63,927 nt of DNA from Candidatus Kapaibacterium sp. (GCA_028376765.1 JAONBD010000006.1:1-63927); one strand, 5' to 3'; positions 44,495-55,151 are shown, counted from the first letter of the stretch. Made by a program: numbers and translations. The notes: generated by a model not told the origin, from the letters alone.

Positions 44495-45793
44495 TTATTT
44501 GTTTAAGCCTAATCTTTCAAATATAAAATCTGCAGATTTGAATACTTGATCAAACTTAAATAAATTATCCAATTCTTCAGGTTTAAAATAGTTCATAAGT
44601 TCATCATCAGATTTTAAATTTTCTAATAATGGAATTTTTTCATCCCAAGTTTTCATTGCATTTCTTTGGACTAAGACATAAGCCTCTTGCCTCTGTACTC
44701 CTCTTTTAGTTAGTTCCAGTAATACTTTTTGGGAATGAATCAAACCATGTGTAATGTTCATATTTTCAATCATTTTTTCTGGGTAAACAACTAATTTATC
44801 AACTAGTTTTATAGTTCTATTCAAGATATAATCTAGCGAAATAGTACTATCTGGGAAAATAACCCTCTCTACCGATGAATGGCTGATGTCTCGTTCATGC
44901 CAAAGAACATTATTTTCGATAGCAGCAAGGGCATTTGTTCGTAAAAATCTAGCCTGACCACAAATGTTCTCACTCGAAATAGGGTTTCTTTTGTGAGGCA
45001 TTGCTGAACTACCCTTCTGTCCTTTAGAGAAAAATTCTTCAGCTTCTCTTACTTCTGTTCTTTGAAGGTGTCTAATTTCTGTACCTATTTTTTCAATCAA
45101 TGACCCAATCATAGCTACAGCATGCAAGTAAAAAGCATGTGCATCTCTTTGTATCACTTGTGTAGAAACATTAGATGGAGTTAAACCTAACTTATCGCAA
45201 ACATATTTTTCAACAAATGGATCTAAGTGTTCGTAGGTTCCAACTGCCCCAGAAATCATACCTACTTCTATTTGCGTTCTTGCTAGCTTAAACCTATCTT
45301 TACACCTTTGAAGCTCATCATACCAAAGTGCGAATTTCATTCCAAATGTCATTGCTTCAGCATGAATCCCATGACTACGACCAACGCACGGTGTATGCTT
45401 AAATTCTATTGCTCTTTTTGCTAATACTTTTTCAAGCTGAATCAAATCTTCATCAATAATATCTGACGCCTGCTTAATTTGCAGGGCTAGTGCGGTATCA
45501 AGAACATCGGAAGAAGTCATTCCCCAATGAATAAATCTTGCATCTTCACCAACATATTTTTCGACATTCGTTAGAAATGCAATTATATCGTGTTTCGTAA
45601 CTTTCTCAATTTCTAAGATTTCATGTTCGTCACATTTTGCCTTTGCTCTAATATTTTTTGCTGATTCTTTGGGTACAAATCCTAATTCTGCCTGTGCTTC
45701 CACGGCTAAGACCTCAACTTCTAACCAATTATTAAATTTATTCTGCTCAGTCCAAATCTTGGACATAACTTCTCTCGAATATCTCTCAACCAT
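44495..45793 (-). CDS. purB: Adenylosuccinate lyase
   Basis: A 432-residue enzyme that splits SAICAR and adenylosuccinate in purine synthesis. The fumarase/aspartase superfamily signature GSSAMPHKRNP, the catalytic-His region VGRSHGIHAEAMTFGMK, and the MTSSDVLDTA segment are intact. Length is typical. ATG start, divergent from the large VWA gene. Confidence 0.97.
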   Translation of the reverse strand: MVERYSREVMSKIWTEQNKFNNWLEVEVLAVEAQAELGFVPKESAKNIRAKAKCDEHEILEIEKVTKHDIIAFLTNVEKYVGEDARFIHWGMTSSDVLDTALALQIKQASDIIDEDLIQLEKVLAKRAIEFKHTPCVGRSHGIHAEAMTFGMKFALWYDELQRCKDRFKLARTQIEVGMISGAVGTYEHLDPFVEKYVCDKLGLTPSNVSTQVIQRDAHAFYLHAVAMIGSLIEKIGTEIRHLQRTEVREAEEFFSKGQKGSSAMPHKRNPISSENICGQARFLRTNALAAIENNVLWHERDISHSSVERVIFPDSTISLDYILNRTIKLVDKLVVYPEKMIENMNITHGLIHSQKVLLELTKRGVQRQEAYVLVQRNAMKTWDEKIPLLENLKSDDELMNYFKPEELDNLFKFDQVFKSADFIFERLGLNK

Positions 45794-45883
45794 TGTTTTC
45801 CAATTTATTTTGTATATTAAAGTTCAAAAATAAATAATTCTTAGTATTTGATACTTTTTTTAATATCAATTGTTAATTAAATT

Positions 45884-48800
45884 ATGAAACATATAATTTT
45901 CAACATATTTATTCTTTTAAGTTGTGTAACAGCACAAAATATAAGGCTTTATGACATTAACCGATCAAACTATCCATTTGTTAGTTCTAAAATCATAATA
46001 TTTAATGAAGATAATCAACAGATGCTTGATTTAGATCAACAATCGCTTAGTATTATAGAAAATGGAAACAATAGTGAGATTATCAGTCTATCCTGTGAAG
46101 ATCCAAGCCCTCCCCAAGCTGTAAGCGGAATCCTATCTTTAGATTTATCTGCTTCAATGGAAGGTAAAGGTTTTGAGCTAGCCAAGTTAGGTGCAAAAGC
46201 TTGGGTAAATATTATGAATAATCAATCTGATGTATCTATACTTGGTTTTTCAGATGAATCTTATATAATCTCCGATTTCACACCAATGAAAAATGAACTA
46301 ATTGATAAAATTGATAAATTAGAATTGCTTGCCGCTACCAACTTTAATGCTGCATTCCTACAAAATTTTACGGGAGCTATTCCTACTGCCGAAAGAGCAT
46401 TGCATAAGCCTGTGATTGTTCTACTTACAGATGGCATTTCAAATGGTGATATAGACCAAATTGTTAATCGTGCTAATGAAATAAATGCAACAATTTACTG
46501 TGTTGTTCTCTTTAATGATTCACCAGATGTACTAAACCAAATTGCAGAAAGAACAGGTGGTTTTGTTTTCGAGCAAGTTCAAACAGAAATTGAAATAATT
46601 AGAATTTATAGGAATATTTTTAAATTATCTGAACAATTAACTAATTGCGAGGTTTCTTGGAGATCTGATGTTTGCGATAAAATCCGAGATGTAAATATTA
46701 ATTATGCTGATTCACTATTTGGAAATACTAAATATGAAATTGTCCCAGATATATTACCACAAATCTCATACACTAAAAGTAGATTTGTTGTATTTGATAA
46801 CTTAGCAAATGGTGAAGAGGCAACTAAGAATATTGAAATTCGGGCTGAATTTGATGATATAACAATTAATGAAATTAATTCTAATAACCCCCTTTTTACA
46901 ATCGATTACCCTAATACAAATGATTTACCTCTAACCATTGAAAAAAATGATATTTTTAATATAAGGGTCAAATTTGATAATAATTCTGAGAAATTTGAAA
47001 TTGCCAGGTATGATATTGTATCAAACGCCTGTATCGGTCAAGAATTTTTTGCCAGTGGTGGAAACGAAAATTCAATTCCAGGGCAAAACTCTATAAATTT
47101 AACTTATCCTAATGGTGGTCAGACATTTGCAGCAAATTCATCTAATACAATAACATGGGAAGGTACTTTACCAGAATCTCCTGTTTCAGTAGAATTTAGT
47201 AATGATAATGGGATGAGTTGGGAATATTACGATCAATCTATTAATTTTAATTATCCAATAAAATTTCCAGATATTGAATCAGATTCTTGCTTAATAAGGG
47301 TTACTCAATTTAGTGAAGAATTTGGAGAGTTATATTTGAGTGTTAACACTGATGATATAAATGTAAATGCCATTTCTTGGAAACCAAATGGATTAGATTT
47401 ATTATCTGGAAATATTGATGGTAAAGTTAGAGTTATCAATTCATTTAATGGAACTGAAATAATAGAACTAGATGCCCATAATGGTGAAGTAAAAGATGTA
47501 ATTTGGAGTCCTGATGGTATTAGGTTTGCATCAGCTGGAGAAGATGGTATATTAAAAATTTGGAATTCATTAATATATTCAACAGAAAATCAAATAGCTG
47601 CTCATCAAGAAGCAATTAATAAAATTGAATGGTCTGATGATGGTAAACTAATTGTAACTGCAAGTGAAGATAACCAAGTCAAAATTTGGGATGGGGACGA
47701 TTATTCATTAATTCAAATATTAGATAATCACACTCAAGGAGTGAATTCAATCAAGTTTAGCCCAAATCAAGATATGCTAGCAACTTGTGGAAATGATAGT
47801 ACTATTAAAATTTATCAAACAATTGATTGGGATTTGGTAGAATCATGGAAAGCAGAAATTTCTGATATAAGAGATATTGATTGGATAAACAATCAAGAGT
47901 TAATTTCTGTTAGCGATCGTGATGATAAAAATTATGTTAAAAGATGGACTAATGAAGGAGAATTAATTAGTGAAATTGAGTTTCAAGAACAACTTTATTC
48001 TATATCAGTTAATCAAGAAAAAGAATTAGTGGTTTTTGGTGGTGGTTTGGGAAATGTTTATTTATATAATCTTAACACAAATTTACCAGAGTTAAGTTAT
48101 CCTCAAACAAATATTTGGACTGTACAAGATGTAACTTGGAGCCCAGAGGGTAGCAGGTTTGCTGTTGGTATTTATGGTCAGAATGAAAAAAGAACAATAG
48201 ATTTTTATTCAGTTGATAGGTTTCCATCTGCTTTAGATATTTCCGATTCTGTGTTTTCTTTAAAAAAACCAAATGTTTCGATATTGGATATTGATATGGG
48301 GAATCAAATAGTTGGGCAAATAAAAGAATTTGATGTTTATGGAATATTCTCAAATTTAAATGAGATTGATATCCAACTTTTAGATGTAAGGATTCTCTTA
48401 GATGATGGAACTTTTGATGTAATTACTAATGTAGACACCAACCCATCATTTACAAAATTCTTTTTTAAACCTAAACAGGCTATTGAATATAGCTCTAAAA
48501 TAGAATTTGAAACAAATATTGGTACCTTTACATCACAAATAATTGGAAAAGGAGTTATACCTGAAATTGGAAATATCAACTATGATTTTGGAGAAGTTTT
48601 AATAAATACTCAAGAATCAACTACTATTAATTTAATTAATTCTTCTGATTTTGATGTTAATATTTTTGATGTATCTTTAATTGGTCCAGAACTTGAGGAT
48701 TTTAATTTTAATGTTAATCAAAATGTTTTGAAAAGTGGAGAAGAGCTAAATTTAAATATTTTTTATAGCCCCAATCAAATTGGATTTCAAAGTAGTATTA

Positions 48801-50704
48801 TCAAAATTGATTATGATGGAGAGAACTCACCAGCTTATGTAAGCCTACTTGGAAAAGGGGTTCAGCCAAGTCTGGAGTTGAGATATAAAGATACTTTTTT
48901 TATAAGTTGCAATTCTGATAATATTTTCTCCTTAGAATTACTCAATAATGGGATTGGTAATTTAAATATTATTAATTCAAATAATAATATTAATTCTAAT
49001 TCACTAGAATTAAACAATATAACAATTAATGAAAATGATTCATTATTGATAGAATTTGAAATCCCATTTGATGATTTTAAAAGTAATTTTGATTTCAATC
49101 TTTCAATAAATTCAAATATTGGTGATACTTTACTAATAATTCCAGTGGTATATTTAAATACTGATTATGAAATCCAACCAGCTAACGGTTTGAACTTTTT
49201 TCAAAATAAAGCCAATTTTTTTGAAACTAAATTGGTCTCAGTTGTTAATACTGGTGAGACAAGAGTACAATTAATCTCAGATTTCCCCATCGAACTAGAA
49301 GGCGGTCTTTTTTCTATTAACAATCCGGGCCCGTTTGTTATTGAACCAAATCAATCGATTAATCTCGAAGTAGATTTTATTGGAGCTGAATTGGGTGAAA
49401 GTGGATCTACTATTCTAGATCTATTAGATACTTGTGGTATAGTTAAATCCTTGGATATTAATTGGAATATACAAAGTGATGACAACCCTATTAGAACTCT
49501 TAGTTCAATAAGTTTTGATACTTTATTTTGCAAAGACACCTCCTCTCAGTCACTAGAAATTTTAAACATTTCTGATCAAGATATTAATGATATTAAGTTC
49601 ATTCTTGATGATCCCAATAATGTTTTTCAGATTGATAATTTCCCAAATACAATTTCAAATAATAATTCAGAATTTATTGAAATTAATTTTAATTCAGATA
49701 TTAATGGAGTTTTTAATGCAACATTGATAGTTGAATACTTAGCTTATCAGTTAAATATTGATTTGAAAGCAGTTAAAGAAATTATAGAGTACAATATTAC
49801 ACAAGATGAATTACTATTTGATTTGTCACAAAATAATATTAATTCATTTGACTTTTATAACACAGGTAGTTTACCTATTGAAATCCCAATTGGCAAAACT
49901 TTTGGAGAATTTCAAATAATTTCTTCAATATTAAATCCCGTTCCTGCTGGTACTAGTTCTAGTATCGAAATACAGTTTAATGGATCAAAAATAGATTCAA
50001 ATACTATTTCCATAGACTCCCGGTGTGGTATTTTAGACTCAATAAAAGTAAGATCAATAGATTCTCCAAAATTGTTGGAACTTAATTTATCTAATATTGA
50101 TGCTAATATCGGAGATATTATCAATATACCTATAAATATTAATCACAATACTGATAATAAAGAAATTGGATTTATAATATCATATAATAAAACTATTTTA
50201 GATTACTTAGGTTCATACACTAAAACAGAGACTAGTTCATTTGAGATAATAGATTTTGATGGAATAGATATTAATTCAAGTATCTTACCCGGGGAATTTA
50301 AAGTACTTTGGGGTAACGATTCAACAACTAAAATTAATATTAATTTAAATGATGCAGAAACTGAGGTATACTCTTCGATAAACTTAAATAATAGTACACT
50401 TAGAGTATTAGATTTATGTTACGAAGGAGGAGTTAGGCTTTATTTCAGTCCAGATTTAAATATAAATATTGGACCAAACCCAATTAATGATAAAATTACT
50501 TTATCATTTTTCAGCAATGATAAAATTGAAGTTAAAATTAATTTGTTCAATATGTTAACTGGAGAGTCATATTTTACGAGTGATACAATAATTGATGAAA
50601 ATACAGAAATTAATATAAATAGTTCAAATTTACCACCTGGTGCCTATTTAATAGAATTAAAAACAGAAGAATTACTGAAAACTGTTAAATTAATCAAAGA
50701 TTAA
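45884..50704 (+). CDS. Giant secreted VWA / WD40 / choice-of-anchor protein with T9SS domain
   Basis: A 1606-residue protein. Signal peptide about 1-18; a von Willebrand A domain about 78-235 with MIDAS residues D87-x-S89-x-S91 and LLTDGISNGD; a beta-sandwich; a segment with YPNGGQTFAANSSNTITWEG; WD40 repeats at about 490-780 (VIWSPDGIRFASAGEDGILKI, IEWSDDGKLIVTASEDNQVKIW); several choice-of-anchor D (ASH-like) Ig modules; and a C-terminal IGPNPINDK ... LPPGAYLIELK sorting domain. A surface adhesin or scaffold is likely. The combination of VWA and WD40 in an exported protein is uncommon. It overlaps the convergent uvrC by 11 bases. Confidence 0.85.
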   Translation: MKHIIFNIFILLSCVTAQNIRLYDINRSNYPFVSSKIIIFNEDNQQMLDLDQQSLSIIENGNNSEIISLSCEDPSPPQAVSGILSLDLSASMEGKGFELAKLGAKAWVNIMNNQSDVSILGFSDESYIISDFTPMKNELIDKIDKLELLAATNFNAAFLQNFTGAIPTAERALHKPVIVLLTDGISNGDIDQIVNRANEINATIYCVVLFNDSPDVLNQIAERTGGFVFEQVQTEIEIIRIYRNIFKLSEQLTNCEVSWRSDVCDKIRDVNINYADSLFGNTKYEIVPDILPQISYTKSRFVVFDNLANGEEATKNIEIRAEFDDITINEINSNNPLFTIDYPNTNDLPLTIEKNDIFNIRVKFDNNSEKFEIARYDIVSNACIGQEFFASGGNENSIPGQNSINLTYPNGGQTFAANSSNTITWEGTLPESPVSVEFSNDNGMSWEYYDQSINFNYPIKFPDIESDSCLIRVTQFSEEFGELYLSVNTDDINVNAISWKPNGLDLLSGNIDGKVRVINSFNGTEIIELDAHNGEVKDVIWSPDGIRFASAGEDGILKIWNSLIYSTENQIAAHQEAINKIEWSDDGKLIVTASEDNQVKIWDGDDYSLIQILDNHTQGVNSIKFSPNQDMLATCGNDSTIKIYQTIDWDLVESWKAEISDIRDIDWINNQELISVSDRDDKNYVKRWTNEGELISEIEFQEQLYSISVNQEKELVVFGGGLGNVYLYNLNTNLPELSYPQTNIWTVQDVTWSPEGSRFAVGIYGQNEKRTIDFYSVDRFPSALDISDSVFSLKKPNVSILDIDMGNQIVGQIKEFDVYGIFSNLNEIDIQLLDVRILLDDGTFDVITNVDTNPSFTKFFFKPKQAIEYSSKIEFETNIGTFTSQIIGKGVIPEIGNINYDFGEVLINTQESTTINLINSSDFDVNIFDVSLIGPELEDFNFNVNQNVLKSGEELNLNIFYSPNQIGFQSSIIKIDYDGENSPAYVSLLGKGVQPSLELRYKDTFFISCNSDNIFSLELLNNGIGNLNIINSNNNINSNSLELNNITINENDSLLIEFEIPFDDFKSNFDFNLSINSNIGDTLLIIPVVYLNTDYEIQPANGLNFFQNKANFFETKLVSVVNTGETRVQLISDFPIELEGGLFSINNPGPFVIEPNQSINLEVDFIGAELGESGSTILDLLDTCGIVKSLDINWNIQSDDNPIRTLSSISFDTLFCKDTSSQSLEILNISDQDINDIKFILDDPNNVFQIDNFPNTISNNNSEFIEINFNSDINGVFNATLIVEYLAYQLNIDLKAVKEIIEYNITQDELLFDLSQNNINSFDFYNTGSLPIEIPIGKTFGEFQIISSILNPVPAGTSSSIEIQFNGSKIDSNTISIDSRCGILDSIKVRSIDSPKLLELNLSNIDANIGDIINIPININHNTDNKEIGFIISYNKTILDYLGSYTKTETSSFEIIDFDGIDINSSILPGEFKVLWGNDSTTKININLNDAETEVYSSINLNNSTLRVLDLCYEGGVRLYFSPDLNINIGPNPINDKITLSFFSNDKIEVKINLFNMLTGESYFTSDTIIDENTEININSSNLPPGAYLIELKTEELLKTVKLIKD

Positions 50705-52541
50705 AATGCTTTTTAAGTGAGTTTAATTGTGATTTATTTAAATATTTATTTAATTCTTTATCGCTTGCGGTTTTGATATATGATACTGAACCTAAATTTT
50801 TTAATAAAGCTTTTGCTGTATTTTCACCTATACCTTTAATCTCAGTTAATTCAGTTTGAAAAGTTCTTTTATCTCTTAAAGTCCTATGATAGGTGATAGC
50901 AAATCTGTGAGCTTCGTCTCGTACTTGTTGCAAAAGTCTCAATGAAGAAGATGTTTTGGGAAGTATTAAAGACTCTTTATCATTAGGAAAAAATAATTCT
51001 TCTAACCTTTTAGCCATACCACAGATTACAAATTGATTTTCTAGACCAATTTTTTGAAGTGACTCCATTGCAGCTGATAGTTGCCCCTTTCCACCATCTA
51101 TTATTAACAAATCAGGGTAGGAAGGAATCTTGTCCAAATTATTAGATTTTGCATTCTCGATATCCTCTTTTAGCCTAGTGTATCTTCTTAGAACTGCTTC
51201 TCTCATTGCCGCAAAATCATCATTTTTTAATACGGTTTTATTTTTAAATCTTTTATATTCAGATTTTTTTGGTTTTCCATCTTCAAAATGTACTAATGAT
51301 GAAACTAAATCGGTTCCTTGGAAATGTGAATTATCAAAACACTCAATAATTTTAGGTGGTTTTTTCAATCTTAAATCTCTTTGAAGTGAAAGAATAACTC
51401 TTGGTATGGTTTGTTCCCTTTTTATTAATGCTAATTGATGTTCTTTTAATATATATTTAGCATTTGTTTCTGCCATTTCAATAAATTTTCTTTTATCCCC
51501 TATTTTGGGTATTAATATTTTAATTGATTTTTCTTTAATTTCACTCAAATAACTGCTTAAATATTCTACATTAGTCGGTTCGCTTGTTAACAGAATTTCA
51601 TCAGGTATAAAGCCACTTTCAATGTACCATCTCTCTACAGTTCTCTGAATCAATGAAGAGTCAGTATCTCGTAGGGCATTTTTAATAATAAAATGTCTTT
51701 TACCAATTAATTTACCATCACGAATCTTTAAGACAATTGAGCATGCTTCATCATCAATTCTAGATAATCCAAATATATCTCTATCAATATCATCATTTGA
51801 TACAATTTTTTGTTTTGAAGTAAATTCTCTTAACAGTTTTAAATTATTTCTAAGTTTTGTTGCCTTTTCAAAATTCATGACTTCAGATTCAGCAAGCATA
51901 TCCTTTTCAAATTGCCTTTCAACATCTAATGTTTTCCCCTCTAAAACTTTAATTGATTTGCGTATACCCTCTCCATATTTTTCTTCGGAAACAAAACCTT
52001 GGCAAGGGCCTTCACACTTATTAATATGATATTCAAGGCAAACCTTATGCTTTTGTTGTTCAATTGATTTGCTTGTAATATCAAGATCACAGGTTCTAAT
52101 TTTGAATAGAGTACCAATTGCCTTCATAATATTTTTCAGATTATAGACTTCGGTAATTGGTCCAATGTATTTTGATCCATCTTTAATTTTATTTCTAGTT
52201 GTATATACTTTTGGATATTTCTCTTTAGTAATTTTGATAAATGGATAGGTTTTATCGTCACGTAAGAGAATGTTATACTTAGGCTTATGTTTTTTTATTA
52301 ATGTATCTTCCAGAATTAGAGCTTCAGCTTCAGTATCTGTTACTAAAACTTCTAAATCTCTTATATGCTGAATCAAAGCTTTAGTTTTTGCATCTCTCGG
52401 TCTATTTTCTTGAAAATATGATTTAACTCTATTTTTCAATTTAATAGCTTTTCCAACATAAATAATTTTATCGTTACTATTTTTAAATTGGTAACAACCA
52501 GGCTTTTGTGGTAGTCTTGATATTTTTTCGTTTAAATCCAT
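50694..52541 (-). CDS. uvrC: Excinuclease ABC subunit C
   Basis: A 615-residue nuclease of nucleotide excision repair that makes both incisions beside a lesion. It has the N-terminal GIY-YIG domain (GCYQF ... IIYVGKAIKLKNRVKSYF), a Cys-containing linker (CDLD, CLEYHINKCEGPCQG), the UVR motif near 200-235 that contacts UvrB, the RNase-H-like endonuclease (IECFDNSHFQGTDLVSSLV, LLIIDGGKGQLSAA), and C-terminal helix-hairpin-helix repeats. ATG start. Confidence 0.97.
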   Translation of the reverse strand: MDLNEKISRLPQKPGCYQFKNSNDKIIYVGKAIKLKNRVKSYFQENRPRDAKTKALIQHIRDLEVLVTDTEAEALILEDTLIKKHKPKYNILLRDDKTYPFIKITKEKYPKVYTTRNKIKDGSKYIGPITEVYNLKNIMKAIGTLFKIRTCDLDITSKSIEQQKHKVCLEYHINKCEGPCQGFVSEEKYGEGIRKSIKVLEGKTLDVERQFEKDMLAESEVMNFEKATKLRNNLKLLREFTSKQKIVSNDDIDRDIFGLSRIDDEACSIVLKIRDGKLIGKRHFIIKNALRDTDSSLIQRTVERWYIESGFIPDEILLTSEPTNVEYLSSYLSEIKEKSIKILIPKIGDKRKFIEMAETNAKYILKEHQLALIKREQTIPRVILSLQRDLRLKKPPKIIECFDNSHFQGTDLVSSLVHFEDGKPKKSEYKRFKNKTVLKNDDFAAMREAVLRRYTRLKEDIENAKSNNLDKIPSYPDLLIIDGGKGQLSAAMESLQKIGLENQFVICGMAKRLEELFFPNDKESLILPKTSSSLRLLQQVRDEAHRFAITYHRTLRDKRTFQTELTEIKGIGENTAKALLKNLGSVSYIKTASDKELNKYLNKSQLNSLKKHFNL

Positions 52542-52733
52542 TTCTTAAATTTAAATGCACAATTCTGTTTTAAAGTAATATTTTTAGTTAGATAATATAT
52601 AAGTAAAACTCTAATTTACAGCTTATTGAAGTTAATCTAATTAATAAATTTTATAAGTGTAAAATATTTTATTAATACATTTCGTGTTAAAACTGGTTTT
52701 AGCAACATGCCAAATAAAATAGGTAATTAAAAG

Positions 52734-53123
52734 ATGACTAACCCCTTAGAAGTAAAAAAAGTTAATGAGTTCTTGCTATTCACAAAATGGTCTGATGGCT
52801 TTGAATCAACTATTAAATTAGAAGACTTAAGAAAAGATTGTCCCTGTGCAGAATGTACAGGAGAAAAAATTGGTGATATAATCTATTCCAAGCCCAAACC
52901 AGTAAGGTTTGAACCTGGAGTTTATGAAATTAAAGAACTAACTCCAATTGGTAATTATGCTATAGCAGCAAAATGGGCTAATGGACATGATACAGGAATC
53001 TATACTTGGGAACTCTTAAGAAAAATATTTGATAAATATTCACTAACTCAAAGTGAAATAAATGAGATTACCTCTACTAAGAAAAAAGATAAACGAAATA
53101 TCAATTTAAATGTAATCAGTTAA
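52734..53123 (+). CDS. DUF971 (gamma-butyrobetaine-hydroxylase-like N-terminal) protein
   Basis: A 129-residue single-domain protein. WSDGFESTIKLEDLRKDCPCAECTGE and the later IGNYAIAAKWANGHDTGIYTWELLRKI are the DUF971 hallmarks, with a CPCAEC cluster that probably binds zinc or an Fe-S group. The family is linked by context to iron-sulfur metabolism in other bacteria; function is not established. The 192 bases upstream hold no other gene. It converges on the next gene with a four-base overlap. Confidence 0.88.
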   Translation: MTNPLEVKKVNEFLLFTKWSDGFESTIKLEDLRKDCPCAECTGEKIGDIIYSKPKPVRFEPGVYEIKELTPIGNYAIAAKWANGHDTGIYTWELLRKIFDKYSLTQSEINEITSTKKKDKRNINLNVIS

Positions 53124-54088
53124 AGGTGCCACATCCCTATTAAATCCCATTTTTGCATTGATTGAATTTCTTCTCTAAATCGTCTGTTTTTTGCTTTACC
53201 TTCTAGCCATACTTTCGAATCTGTTTGAATGTACTTAACATGACCCTTTGATGAGATTTTCATCTCAAAGTTCCCTTCAACATCAGATGAATCAATTGTT
53301 GCTAATATTTTTTGGTCGTGCAAATCATAATAATCATCACTAAAATCAATAGAATCTATGCTCATATCAATGTAATAATGATTATCAAGTAACATATTAA
53401 ACTTAGGCTTACAAACTCCGCTAAAGCTTGCAAAATTCACATCAAATTTAAAATCTATTGCCCACGTACTATCTTTGGCTACTGCAAAAGGAGGCAATAC
53501 TCCTTTTGTAGGATCGGCAATATGTTTTATATCTTGTTCGGAATATCTGTTCATGAATCTTTTATAGTCGTAACTTTCCTTGTCTTGAAACCCATACTCG
53601 GGGTGATTAATGTAGTTCAATTTTTCTGTTCTGTTCCCACCATCAATTTTGGAGACAACACCATAACTATCGTATTTCATATAAAATTCTAATGCGTTAG
53701 GTATTAATGTCTTGCTAAAATCCTGAACATTTAATGGAGGCATTTCATCTTGAGAGTTATAATAGCTAACATTTTTGACTCCATCATCAAAATTATATTC
53801 TAAGGAGTCAATTTGAGTGAATACATTTTGAAATCCATTTTCAGGTCTTTCTGGAGACCATAGAGTAATAAAGTAAGTAGATGTCCTTTTGTAGGAATAT
53901 TTTGAACCATCATCATAAGTTCTTTCAACATTAGTTATTTCATCCATCCTGTAGGAATGTTTTATATTTACTGGAAATTTAACACTAATATCAAATTTAT
54001 TAACAACTTGTAAATCCTTTTTATCCTTTTCGGAAGTGAGGAGAATAAACAAAGTAAAAAGTAAAACTATGTATAATATTTTTTTCAT
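53120..54088 (-). CDS. Exported protein of unknown function
   Basis: A 322-residue protein with a hydrophobic N-terminal signal (MKKILYIVLLFTLFILLTS) and a beta-rich remainder without Cys lipobox or catalytic motif (for example VKHSYRMDEITN-like strands and FEMKISSKGHVKYIQTDSKV). I recognise no family with confidence; it resembles the uncharacterised periplasmic beta-barrel-like proteins of FCB bacteria. It overlaps the Nudix gene by ATGA. Confidence 0.65.
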   Translation of the reverse strand: MKKILYIVLLFTLFILLTSEKDKKDLQVVNKFDISVKFPVNIKHSYRMDEITNVERTYDDGSKYSYKRTSTYFITLWSPERPENGFQNVFTQIDSLEYNFDDGVKNVSYYNSQDEMPPLNVQDFSKTLIPNALEFYMKYDSYGVVSKIDGGNRTEKLNYINHPEYGFQDKESYDYKRFMNRYSEQDIKHIADPTKGVLPPFAVAKDSTWAIDFKFDVNFASFSGVCKPKFNMLLDNHYYIDMSIDSIDFSDDYYDLHDQKILATIDSSDVEGNFEMKISSKGHVKYIQTDSKVWLEGKAKNRRFREEIQSMQKWDLIGMWHL

Positions 54089-54621
54089 GAATGTTCCTTT
54101 TTATTAACGAAAAGAGACCACGCCGCCATGGTCATGCCGTCCCAAATATGGTTTGAAGCTATCATTTTATTAATTTCTTGTTCAGAATACAATTTAATTT
54201 CAAGCTCTTCAGATTCTTCTAAATTCTGCTCCCCTATTTGTAACTGTTCTGCAACAAATACATAGCAGATCTCATTTGTCACACCATTATAAGGGTTAAA
54301 TACGCCTAATTGATTAATTTTGTTGCAAGTAAAACCAGTTTCTTCCTTCAACTCTTTTAGAGCATTTTCTTTTGGATCCATACCCTTAGGTAATCCACCT
54401 CCAGGAAATTCTAAACTTAATTTAGAATTTAAATACCGGAATTGTTCAACCATAATAATTTTCCCATCTGAATTAATTGGAATTATAAAGGTAGATCCAT
54501 GAGTATTAACGTAGTGGTACTCACCAATATTTCCATTTGGTAAATTATAAGAATCTTCCCAATATTCCCACCAAGGGTTTTTAAATTTTACTTTTGAGCT
54601 AATCTTTTCAAATTTTTTCAT
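54085..54621 (-). CDS. Nudix hydrolase (ADP-ribose pyrophosphatase-like)
   Basis: A 178-residue protein. The Nudix box runs GGLPKGMDPKENALKELKEETGF. It keeps the KELKEETG core with both metal-binding Glu residues, but the Glu that usually ends Gx5E is Met. The surrounding MVEQFRYLNSKLSLEFPGG segment matches ADP-ribose/GDP-mannose pyrophosphatases. Activity is likely but may be altered. ATG start. It lies between ndk and the exported unknown gene. Confidence 0.88.
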   Translation of the reverse strand: MKKFEKISSKVKFKNPWWEYWEDSYNLPNGNIGEYHYVNTHGSTFIIPINSDGKIIMVEQFRYLNSKLSLEFPGGGLPKGMDPKENALKELKEETGFTCNKINQLGVFNPYNGVTNEICYVFVAEQLQIGEQNLEESEELEIKLYSEQEINKMIASNHIWDGMTMAAWSLFVNKKEHS

Positions 54622-54626
54622 ACTAA

Positions 54627-54655
54627 TAAAAAAAGGTCGGAAATTCCGACCTTTT
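54627..54655 (-). terminator. Rho-independent terminator after ndk
   Basis: AAAAGGTCGGAA and TTCCGACCTTTT form a near-perfect palindrome; on the minus strand a T-run follows. It lies between the ndk stop and the Nudix start. Confidence 0.8.
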
Positions 54656-54681
54656 GGTTGAATTTCAAATATTTATAGAAA

Positions 54682-55098
54682 TTATACTAATTCATTTGAC
54701 CTGAAAAAGAACGAAATTTCATTAGCTGCATTTTCATCAGAATCAGAACCATGAATTGCATTAGCTGCAATTGAATCACCGTAAAGTTTTCTAATTGTAC
54801 CAGCTTCAGCTTCTTCAGGATTTGTAGCACCAATAAGAGCTCTGAAATCTGCAACTGCATTTTCTTTTGTTAATGCTAATGGAACCACTGGACCACTAGT
54901 CATATATTCTATTAACTCACCATAGAATGGTCTATCTTTGTGAATTTCATAAAACATACCTGCTTGCTCAGCAGATAATTTTATTAATCTTAAACCATTT
55001 ACTTTAAAACCTGCTGAAGTAATTTTTGCAACTATTTCACCAATTACATTTTTACCAACTGCATCTGGCTTTATTATAGCTAAAGTTTTGTTAGACAT
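54682..55098 (-). CDS. ndk: Nucleoside diphosphate kinase
   Basis: A 138-residue kinase that transfers the terminal phosphate between nucleoside triphosphates and diphosphates. The active-site His116 lies in the signature NAIHGSDS, and the N-terminal TLAIIKPDAV and RPFYGELIEYMTSGPVV are typical. ATG start, closed by its own terminator. Confidence 0.97.
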   Translation of the reverse strand: MSNKTLAIIKPDAVGKNVIGEIVAKITSAGFKVNGLRLIKLSAEQAGMFYEIHKDRPFYGELIEYMTSGPVVPLALTKENAVADFRALIGATNPEEAEAGTIRKLYGDSIAANAIHGSDSDENAANEISFFFRSNELV

Positions 55099-55151
55099 TT
55101 ATTTCCTATTATATTAATGACACATTTAATTAAAATTCGTCTCAAATTATT

